64,000 bases of DNA from Paragorgia papillata. Taxonomy: Eukaryota; Cnidaria; Anthozoa; Scleralcyonacea; Coralliidae. The translations under genes and the position numbers were made by a program. Below are positions 33,801 to 45,800 of this stretch, piece after piece. Numbering within the stretch: position 1 is the first letter of the stretch; each line of letters starts with the position of its first letter. The notes under the pieces are model-generated. The model was not told where the DNA came from. It did not search any database and saw nothing but the letters and a program-made list of their open reading frames with translations. The stretch covers positions 1,903,501-1,967,500 of the forward strand of contig JAWNZC010000177.1 of the NCBI GenBank assembly GCA_035771165.1. The letters are read 5' to 3'.

Positions 33801-36800
33801 TGCACCAGAACTGAGTGGGAAGAGTACTGGGAATGAGATACTTGGCCGTACCGTTCATTTATAACGCGTCACCACTAAGTGCCCCAACTACTGCGTTATA
33901 GCGAGGCTCCACTGCATATATAAAACAAAAGTTCCATAATTTTTTTTGGATTTTTTTTTGAAATATATTGATTTCAAAATGGAAACAAAAACAAGCTCAT
34001 TATATTATTTTCTGATTCTGTAGTTATAGGCAAAGGTGGTGAACAAATAAACAAACTTCAATCTGAAACTGGAGCAAGAATACAAGTAGCTCCTGGTAGG
34101 TACTGAAATTCAAGAAAAAGGAAAGTAAAGCTTTCAATGTTATTTCATTTATGTGAATGAATAACAGAATGGAAGATTCAGTCAGTATTGTCAGCTAATC
34201 AAATGCTGAACAATGTTGGGAATTTTCCAAGAGCAACTGGAGCAAATATCCCTCAAGCTGTTGTCTTATAATTGCTTGACCTGACAACCCCAGACATACT
34301 TTTAGTCAACATTTTGAACTTAGTAAAGTAAATAGTTTAATTGTCCCTGAAATCAATACACCCAGTGTACTTGTATAAGTAATGGGTAAGATAGTGGTGT
34401 AAAAAATAGAAAAGCAAAGCTTATTTCATTTGTGAGAATTTTTTTTTGTGTTCTACAGATCCACCTCCAGGACCACAACCTCCCCCTGATAGATTAGTTA
34501 CAATTACTGGTAACCCAGAGTCAGTTGAGTAAGTATTTTGTATCCAAGAATTAACAAGGCTTGACTATGATTTGTGATGGTGATGATAATCATGGTGGTG
34601 ATGATAATCATGATGATTATTGTGATGTGATCATGATTGTGATTATGATTATGATGATGATGATCATATCATGATTATATTATGATGATGATCTGATAAG
34701 GGTCATGATGATGATTGTGGTTGTTATGATGATGATCTTGATTGTGATGATGGCAATCATCACAATCATGATCACATCACAATAATCATGATCGTCATCA
34801 TTATTGATGATGATCATCATCCTTCTCACAGATTGTGACTGTGATGATGATGATTGTGATTATAGTGATTGTAATTATCATGATTGTGATGATAATCATA
34901 ATTGTCATAATGATTGTGATAATTATGATGATGATTGTGATCATGATTTTAAATGATGATGATTTTGTGATTATGATTGTGACTGTGATTATGATTTTGA
35001 TCATGATTGTGATGATGATGATCATGATGATGATAATGATAATGATGATGGTGATCATGATGGTGATGATGATGATGGTGATGGTGATCATGATGATGGT
35101 GATCATGATGATGATGGTGATCATGATGGTGATCATGATGATGGTGATAATGGCGATGATGATGGTGATGATAATGGTGATGATGATGGTGATCATGATG
35201 GTGATCATGATGGTGATCATGATGATGGTGATCATGATGGTGATCATGATGATGATCATGATTTTGATGATGATCATCATGTTTGTGATCATGATGATGA
35301 TCAGGATTGTGATGGTGATGTGATCGTAATTGTGGTGATAATGGTGATCATGATGATGATCATGATATGCAGTAATTATTAGTGACAAGATGATGTATAA
35401 TTACCATATCAACTTTGCAGTGTTTAATTTTAAACATTTTGTTTTACAGTAAGGCTAGAAATTTAATCAATAGGATTTGTGAAGAAGGAAAAGTGCCAGA
35501 ATCTTTGGTATGACTTTGTGATATAGTTGATAAAATTATTCTACCAGAACGTGAGCTAACAAGGTTGTTGTTTTTCTCCTTAAGATGTCAGTACCTACAG
35601 TTGCCCCAGGAGAAACATTATTGGAAGTTATGATTCCAGCTTCAAAAGTTGGGCTAGTGATTGGTAGGAGTTGGTACATGTGTACCATAGATGTTTGAAA
35701 TTTAGACAAAAACACAAACGATAGACACTGTTTTTTAAAGGGTATTGTCAATAAAAATTAAGTTTGTCTCATTTGAAAGAGCTCACCAAATGGTATAAGA
35801 AGACCTTTTACAATTTTCCCGTATCTGTTTTGGTTTTGGAAATATTTGGACCAAAGACAGCCTGCTGTCCACCATCTTGGAATTATTTTTGATATGCATG
35901 TGACATCATAACCAGGGTAAAGTGAAATTTTTATCTTGCCAACCTTATGACATTATGAGCTAGAAACTCGATTTTGTGACATTATGAGCTAGAAACTCGA
36001 TTTTTTGTTGCACTATTTCCATTTTAAATTGACCCACAACATTTAAAAAGCCTTCCGTGGAAATTTGGTCAGCCACGGAGTAATTTCATCAGGTTTACCC
36101 TGGTTGTGATGTCACCAATTTCCTAGTTAATTAGACCCAATATTACAACAAGATGGCGGACAGCATGCTGTCTTTGGTCGAAATATTTCCAAAACCAAAA
36201 CAGATATGGAAAAATTGTAAAAGGTGTTCTATTGTTTGTGTTTGTATCTATAGTGCTGTAAATATAGTTTGCAAACTTCCATCAACTGTGTGAAGTTTTC
36301 CCATTTGTTTGCCATATTATATTCATACCAATGATTGAACATTTTTCTTACAGGAAAAGGAGGTGAAACGATTAAAAGTTTACAGGTATAAAACTGGGTC
36401 TTTTTATTGTGTATTTTGTAGTCTATGAGACCAGAACTTGACACCATTATTTTAAATTTACCATATTTTAGGAACGTGCTCAGTGTCGAATGGTCATGGT
36501 ACAAGATGGATCATGGTTGAGTGCACCAGAAAAGCCTCTTAGAATATCTGGGGAGCAGTCGAGATGTCAGGTGAGATGGACATTTTATTTTTTACAGTCA
36601 AAAAGAAAATACCTTCCCACTTCTTCTGTAGTTTGTTGCCTATTACTGTATTTCTGTAGCCACTACCGAAGCCTGAAAAATTCTTTTGTTCAAAATTGTA
36701 CATAAATACTTATAATTTAGCTTTAAATGGCATTTAATCGTAATACAATGGATGTTTATCCCAAATCAATACCAATGGGAGCACGGATGGCGTGTGCTGT

Positions 36801-39800
36801 TAGGGCGCTGCCTCTCACCAATAGTTAAGCCTGGTTAGACAGGGTTAGTACTTGGATGGGTGACTGTCTGGGAACAGCCCTGTTCTCGAGCTTGGGACTC
36901 ATGTGAGTAGAGTTGAGTTGGTCTCTCCTGTGCTTCGAGAGTTTTTCGCCGGGTTCTCTGGTTTTCCTCCCTCCGCAAAACCAACACCTAGGTCTTAGCT
37001 GTAATTTGTGGGCCAATATGTGTCATATGGTGGCTGCCAGAGCGCCTTTAATATGCCTTCAACTTGGCCATGTCAAAAATTATTGTAAGGTGCATTTGAA
37101 AACCTTAAAGTTGAATTTGCGCGGTATAAATACATGTTATTAACAGATGAATATACATCGAGAATTGGTGACTTTTATCACTAGACTTTCCTCACGCTTC
37201 AGTAGCAGCTACAGGAATACAGTAACACAGTAATACACAACCAACTACAGAAGTGGAAGTGGGAATGTATTTCCATTCTGACTGTTAGTAATAGTCCTGT
37301 ACATATTCATGAAAGTTCAATGTTATTTTTTGGGATATTTTGGGGGTAGACTTTTGGTGATATATGCAGGTACAGTATTGTATTATATTACAGTATATAT
37401 TATATTAGAGAGAAGTATAAACAAATTATGTTTTATGTTGTTCAGAGAGGCAAAGATCTTGTCATGGATCTCTTGACTGAAAAAGAGTTGGAGCAGATTC
37501 AACAGAAAGGAGGAGACTTCATGGGTAAACCAACAAATGAATATGGAACTCCAGTTGGTGGTGGCCAACCATTTAACCCTCAGCAGAGACAGCCATTTAT
37601 TGGACCTCAACACGAGGTACAAGTAGCTATGTTTAGATTTGTACAGTGCTTCATTCTAGTTCCTTATACCAGTCCTTCAGATTTATGCCGGTGAATGGTG
37701 AATTTCGCCGGTGGTTGAGCAGATTTTGTAGCAAATTTGCCGCATCTCCATCGTATTTCACTGTCGCTGGATAAATAAATAATCCATGAATGATTTTAAA
37801 TTCCCCAACACTTGTTTTGAAACCCGTTTTGTGTGAAATTGTCTGAGGTAAACTTGCTCTTCCCGCCATATTGAATTCTACCGCTTGGAGTCTGGGATCT
37901 ACAATTACTTTACCTATATTATATCATATCCGACTCAGTTGTACTCTGAAATGGCATTTGAAAGCTTCAAAATTTCCCGGGGGGCCATGCCCCAGGAACC
38001 TCTAACGGATGACCTATCTGGGTCATCAATTTCATTCTACAGACCTTTGGCAAAAACCTGAAATGCTGTTATACTGCTCTAGTGTACTGCTTTTAGTGTT
38101 ACTGTTCAGAATTGAAAAGTATTAGGCAGTCCACAGTTTTCTACCCTGCGAGCAGAGCCTTCTTTTCCTTATTTCTTCGCTGAGGAAGAAAAGTAGGCTC
38201 TGCTGTATTCGTGACTGGTTTCCATTGCGCATGCATGTCAGTTGCTTGGTTACAATCTCGAACCCAGTCCCAATCAGAGCAGAAAACAAAAAAAGACCCG
38301 GTTAAACGGGTCTTAAACGGGTTACTTCGTCGTAAATTTTGGACAAAGCCAAACACGAATACAGCAGAGCCTACTTTTCTTCCTCTCTCTCAGCGAAGAA
38401 ATAAGGAAAAGAAGGCTCTACTCGCAGGGTAACAGTTTTCAGTAGCAGAAATCTATGCATATAAAAATAAATGTATTTTGTCCAGATACACAGGTGCTGA
38501 AACTGAAAGTGAACAGCTTTTCAATTATTAGCACACTTATTAGACACTAGGGCCCCCCTAGGATCCGTGGGGCTGTGGGCCCTGGCTGTAGCCCAGTCAG
38601 CCCCCTCCTTAATCCGCCACTGGTATATAATACTCTACTTACTGGTAACTTACAGATTCCAGTACCTAAGGATAGCGTGGGTTTTATCATTGGGAAAAAT
38701 GGAGAAACAATCAAAAGGTTACAAAGTGATACTGGAGCAAGAATTCAATTCAAACCAAGTAAGATATATACTTTTATAGTGAAAAGTTAACCTTTAACTC
38801 CCACCCAATCTCGTTCCCAGAGCCCACGTTCCCCACCCGGGAAACGAGAGACTCTGGGATAATCCGTTTCAAATCACAGGATTCTTGTTATTCTGGTTGA
38901 GGTACGCATGCGTAAATATCCGAAGCGGAATCTGGATAGTATGTTCTCCTTGTTTGACTTTTCCCCAAACAAGTCAATGGGGTTGCTGGCGAAGCTCGAA
39001 TTACAGCATCTACACACATACGGCGAAGAAATCGATCGCAGCAACGTCTTCACTGGAGTCTTGTCATCCGACATCTTTGTTATTTTTGGTTTTATTAATT
39101 CTACTTCCGGTCACTTCAGACCAACTCATGCCCACTATTCAGCCAATAATGTAACGATGTGAACAGATTATCAGGCCTTAAAATATCAGCCAGCAGGCCG
39201 TCTGTCAAAATGTCCGGTGTCTTTCAGAATGGGTCGGACATTTTATAAATTATTGTCCGATGGCCATATGTTTAGTTTGCCGCGAAAACCAATTCTTTTA
39301 AAATCGTACTGACGGTAAATGTTGGGCAGTTAATGCATTGATACATTAGTTTTCCGATCCAAAATCGACTTTGCTTGCCAATAACAGAAGTAGGTCAATA
39401 ATACGTCGAGAAATGTTAAAAACTTAAGGTTGGGCGTTGGCACGTAACTGTAAGAAACAAATCGTACGCCGCTTAGAAGCGCTGCAAGAACTTATTGCCC
39501 TCTTAATCTAAAACGCGACTTAAATTCGCGTTTATATCACTGAAACCATGACACGACTGACGACTAAAATTAATTACTGGGTAAATTTACGTCAGACAAA
39601 GTTAAAGTTTCGTCGGACATCAATACATTTGGGTCGGACAAACAGAAATCCTCAATTTTCCTTCGGTCGGACAGAATGTCCGGTGCTTTTTTCTTTACGT
39701 CGGACAATTTAACGAATGGGTCAGACAATGTCCGTGACCGACCGATATTTTAAGGCCTGGATTATCCCAGAGTCTCTCGTTTCCCGGGTGGGGAATGTGG

Positions 39801-42800
39801 GCTCTGGGAATGAGATTGACTCCCACCATGTCAGAAGGTCTTCCCTTGATGAGTAAAATCATCTGGCATTAGACAGTAAAAAAAAAGGTGCCAAATGGCA
39901 CTGATGGAAATGAAAGGGTTAAAGTACAGTACATTCACATTGTACATTCCTTTGTCCATGTTACTAGAATCAACAAAGAAATTACTAGTTTTTAGATGCC
40001 AGTACCATAATTATGTTTTTACAGCTAAATATAGTTGTCACTAAGCAGAAATAGTAAAATTGTATATAATGTATCTTTATTATTATATCAAAACCATTTT
40101 TTATCAAGAAAGAATGACATCCTCAACTGAATATCAGTAACTATAGTCACATTTTTTAACCAAATATTGTAACTAGTTACAGTTCTTTAAAAAAGTAACT
40201 AGTTATAGTTACAGTTACTTCTTCAGAAAAAGTAACTAGTTTCAGTTACAGTTACTTAAAAATGTAACTAGTTACTGTAACTAGTTACTTATAACGAACT
40301 TACTCACAGCACTGCTTTTCAGTTTGGCACTTGATAGACATAAGGGTTTCACTGTAATTGTGTTTTTGTTGAATATAGTCGTAATTATATTGGGTGCCCT
40401 TTGATATTTTCTTCAGATGACAACAATATTAATATGCCAAGCAGAGTAGCTATGGTACAGGGTACTCCGGATCAAGTACAAAGAGCAACGCAGATGATTA
40501 ATGAAATTGTTGAACAGGTAATTTTAATTTTATATAAAGCTTATCTGCTAATACAGATGATAATGTATACGTTTATAATAATGGTGGCCCTGAGAGCAAA
40601 TCCTGGTGATTAACAGAATGGAAGATTCAGTCAGCATTGTCAGCTAACCAAATGCTGAACAGTGTTGGGAATTTTCCAAAATCAAATGGAGCAAATATCC
40701 CTCAAGCTGTTTTGTTATAATTGCTTGACCTGACAACTCCAGACATACTTTTAGTCAACATTTTAAACTTAGTAAAGTAAAGTAAACAGTTTGACAGAGA
40801 TGAGTTGTCAAGTTTTCCTTGACGACTATACACACGAACAAATTTCCTTGTTCAAAAGCTGGCATGACCAGCTTTTGAACAAGGCTCCAAAATTGCAATG
40901 TAACTCCTTTGTAAACGGGGAAAATGGCTGTAAAATGAATGATGTAGTGTACTAAGTTATTAATATTTTCTTCTAGTCTCGTCAGAGATCCGGAGGAGCT
41001 GGTGGTGGTGGTGGAGGAGGAGGAGGAGGAGGAGGAGGAGGAGGGGGTTCAGCTAGAGCTCCCCCACCAAGTGGACCAGGAATTCGAAAGGTTGACTATC
41101 CTGTCCCAGCATCAAAATGTGGATTAGTTATTGGCAAAGGTGATGATAAATATCAATGAAAATAAACTATGTGGTCTTGTAAATAAATTAAACTATTGAA
41201 ACTTCAACTCTGATATTTGAAGTAATATTTAAAACACGAGCAGGAGTGTTTGATCAGATTTAAAACTAGAGATGAGCCGATTAATCGGAAACTAATCGGC
41301 AAAGCCGATTAATCGGCCAATTTAAAATAATCGGTAATCGGCCGATTATTTTGAATAATCGGCAAAATAATCGGCATTTCAACTTCTTCACACATGGTGC
41401 AAATACATGCCGAGTGAGTCATAACGAACCGATGGCGAGAGCGTTAGAGATTGTTGATGATGCAAATACTTATACGCGGCCGCCTTACAAAATCTTCGCT
41501 TATTTTTGTTGGCTATAAAAAAAGAAGAAGAACCTGAACAAACCGGCTTTTTATTTATATAAAAAAAATGTTCGAAAATATAATTTTTTTTGTCACTATC
41601 AAAGTGAAAAGGTTGTGAACAGCCAAAATTTTGAAGAACAAATACTGACATTTCCAGCGGAGCCCTTTATCACTATCAGAGTAAAACGTTTTACTTTGAT
41701 GAAGGGCTCCGCTCGAAACGTCAGTATTTCATTCCTCAAAATTTTGGCAGTTCACAACTTTTTCACTACACTGCCTACGCAGCACTCTACTTTTTGTCAC
41801 TTGTCAGATATCCGCAACAAGAGTTGCGGTGCCGCAGTATTAAAGGAGAAGCTGATAACATTTTGTTTCTGCATCCTAATTTGCAGAAGTTGAACTTTGA
41901 GTATTGATGAATAATTTTAATGATTTTGTATTGTGTGTGTGCAGAACTCAGAATTGTGTCAAACGTATTTACTATAATAAATTAATATTCCAACACAACA
42001 AAACAAATTAACATTCACAATTCTCTTGTTTTTTTCTCGTAATTCTTCTGTGATAATTGCTTAGCATATACTGGGATTGCTATTTATATTTTATAAGCAA
42101 AAAGCGAAATTAATTCTCAAGGTATTTTCTGTGAAATTTGAAAACAAGAATTACAAAACGGACAGAGATGAATAGTGAATACTGCGCTATTGCTTAATTT
42201 GTAAACAAACAAAACGCGCAATAAATGTTTAGTATGCAACACGATCCATTTTCTTTTCACTCTTCTAGCAAAACCTTGATTTCTGTTATATTTCCAAAAT
42301 ATTGTTTTTCCCTAGCAAGCTCAATAAACATTGCGAAACTGCGCGGGGATTGGTAACCAACAACTTACCGATAATCGGTATATGCCGATTAATCGGCCGA
42401 TTAGTTTAAATAATCGGCCACCGATTAATCGGCTTCAGTAATCGGCAATTTTCGTGATCGGCTCATCTCTATTTAAAACCACGAGGGTGCAGCCCGAGTG
42501 TTTTAGATCTGATAAAACACGTGATGCGAGTGTTTTGAATGGCTTCAAAAACGATTCGTTATTGGATGTTATGTTTATTAGTATTCTTTATATAAAATTG
42601 TATGTTCATTAGTATTCTTTATATAAAATTGTATGTTCATTAGTATTCTTTATATAAAATTGTATGTTCATTGGTATTCTTTCTGACGTCAAGAAGTTTT
42701 ATCAGATATAAAACCACGGACATGGTACTGATTTTCTTTGTGTTTTCCTCATGAATTATTAATGATTTTTGAAATTTTGTTCAAATCAGGTGGAGAAACA

Positions 42801-45800
42801 ATTCGACAGATAAACCAAGCTTCCGGAGCTCATGTGGAACTTAACAGAACTGTTCCAGAAAATGGGCCAACAAGACTGTTTATTATCAGAGGTTGGTTAT
42901 CAATAAATCATTCTTTCTGTACACTACGCATTTAAAGTGAGAAAAACTGTGAACAAGTGTGATTTTTCTTTCTATAGGAACAGATGCACAAATTCAACAA
43001 GCACAGAATATGATTCGAGAGAAAATTGGTGAAACTGTAAGTGTTGGCAAAATTGAGCAAATTTTAAAAAATGTCTGCTGTGACATGACAAGGTGACAAA
43101 AATGACCTTACAAAACAAATCAAATAAAGGGGGTATTTTTAGGGATCTGTTCAATTTTAATAGTTTCTTTAAAAAATAACATTGTTTATTTATTTATTAC
43201 GTTTTGCCACATTTGTATACTATAGATAATAGTTACATAGGTGTATTGTGCGAGTGAGTGTGCTTTAAGTAATTAGATTTCAGTAAAGTTAATAATAATA
43301 AAATAATAAATAAGTAAATTTACAATTAAATCACAATAACAAATTTACAATTACACGCGTAAAAATCTCGCAAGTTGTTACAGCATTGTTGCCTGAACAA
43401 TGCTGTAACAACTTGTTGACATATGTGAACAACATTGACAAATGAACAACATTGTTCATCATTGTTTCAACAAGTTGTTACAGCTTGATGAAACAACAAC
43501 CGTTGTTCACGCATGTTGTAACAACCGAAGAACGTGTTGATACATCAACCATGTTCTCCATTGTTGTAACATTGTTGTTCATCGTTGTTATTTCGTCATG
43601 CTGTTACAACATGTTGTATCATGTGCGAACAACGTTGTTCGCTATAAAAATGTGCTGTTGGAACAACTTGTTCATGACTGTTCATTTATCCGTGAACGAG
43701 TTGTTCGAACCATAAGTGAACAACTTGTTGACAACTTGTTCACGGCGAGCAGCACAACATTGTTCACGCCTGTTGACAACCGTGAACAAGTTGTGCGTTT
43801 TTACGCGTGTACGTGGCAGGGTGCCCACAACAGCTTAATGCCAATTACTGCGGCCCCTTATTGTCATTCTAATTTGTCTTTTATTGTCATTCTAATTGTC
43901 ATTCTAATTGTTCCTAAATGTCATTCATTAGGGAGGTCAATATGGTCAACAAAATCAAGGACAGAGGTACATGTAGTATATGGTGTTAATAAGTTGTATT
44001 TTTTATAAAAATTATGTAATTGGAAATCAGATTTTAATTTCAGGGTTATTAAATTGTATTGACCTTTTTCTTGTAGCAATTACCAGCAAGGTGGTTACCA
44101 AGGTGGCTATCAACAGCAACAACAGCAGCAGCAGCAACAACAGCAGCAGTCTCAGGGATGGCAAGGTTACCCATATCAACAGTTTGGTCAACAACAGGGA
44201 TACAATGCCCAAAATCCTTATGGGCAAAACCAGGGTGCATATGGACAACAACAGCAGCAACAAGGTGTAAGTTAGACTTTTTTTGCTTGATCCTTTTATT
44301 TGTAAGTCTGTTAGACAGAGTAAAACAATAAAGGGGCCATTTTTGGCCAGCTCAGGCAGGAATGGGTTAATCACTTGTTAGCCCATTGCTGATTAGGATG
44401 TCTGAGGGTTCTCTCTTTGATGAGTAAAATCATCTGGTGTTAGACAGAGTAAAACAATAAAGGAACCATTTTTGGCCAGCTCATGCAGCAATGGGTTAAT
44501 CACTTGTTAACTCATTGCTGCCTAGGATGTCTGAGGGTTCTCGTCATCTGGTGTTAGACAGAGTAAAACAATAAAGGGGTCGTTGTTGGTCAGCTCAGGC
44601 AGGAATGGGTTAATCACTTGTTAACCCACTGCTGCTTAGGATGTCTGAGGGTTCTCTCTTTGATGAGTAAAATCATCTGGTGTTAGACAGAGTAAAACAA
44701 TAAAGGAACCATTTTTGGCCAGCTCATGCAGCAATGGGTTAATCACTTGTTAACTCATTGCTGCCTAGGATGTCTGAGGGTTCTCGTCATCTGGTGTTAG
44801 ACAGAGTAAAACAATAAAGGGGTCGTTGTTGGTCAGCTCAGGCAGGAATGGGTTAATCACTTGTTAACCCACTGCTGCTTAGGATGTCTGAGGGTTCTCT
44901 CTATGATGAGTAAAATCATCTGGTGTTAGACAGAGTAAAACAATAAAGGGGCCATTTTTGGCTTGCTCAGGCAGGAATGGGTTAATCACTTGTTAACCCA
45001 TTGCTGCTTAGGATGTCTGAGGGTTCTCTCTTTGATGAGTAAAATCATTTGGTGGTAGACAGAGTAAAACAATAAAGGAACCATTTTTGACCAGCTCAGG
45101 CAGGAATGGGTTAATCACTTGTTAACTCACTGCTGCCTAGGATGTCTGAGGGTTCTCTCTTTGATGAGTAAAATCATTTGGTGGTAGACAGAGTAAAACA
45201 ATGAAGGGTTCATCTTTTGGACAGCTCAGACAGGAATGGGTTAAGATAGAGTTCATTTTATAAGCACCTATTTTTTTGACAAAATAATAAGCTTAATTCA
45301 AGATTATAGCCTAAATTCTCAGTAAACATAAAATATACTATGTATAAGAACCTTTTAGGCTAACTTGGAAAAATCTAGATTACTGTGCTCTCGACTTCTA
45401 GTCTCAAAAGTTGACTGTTACAGTCGGTTTCAGGTTACTTTTGACGGAATTGTTTAGAAGTTCGTTTGGAGGTTCACAGGTTCGTATTGAACTAGGCATT
45501 TGATTGGCACTAGCAACTAAGTAGCCAATCAAATAATGCCTAATACGAACTTCGGAACGAACTTCGGAACATTTCCGTCAAAAGCAACGTGCAACCGACT
45601 GTAAACTCTTACTTTAGCAGGGACAATCTGGTGACCAACATGGATCTACCCCAGGCCAATCAGGACCAGCCGCCGCTGGCGCGACTCCCACGACAGGTAC
45701 TGTAAAAAAACCCAACTTTGGTGCACTGTATTACAGTCAACACTTATTCACAACCAGTAGCTTGAGTCGATATGTTTTGGTTGACTTTGCCAGTGTTTTG

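Noticed and set aside
34801..35388. Ile/Met/Thr-rich frames on both strands
   Set aside because: Translation of a GAT/ATG satellite in FUBP intron 8.
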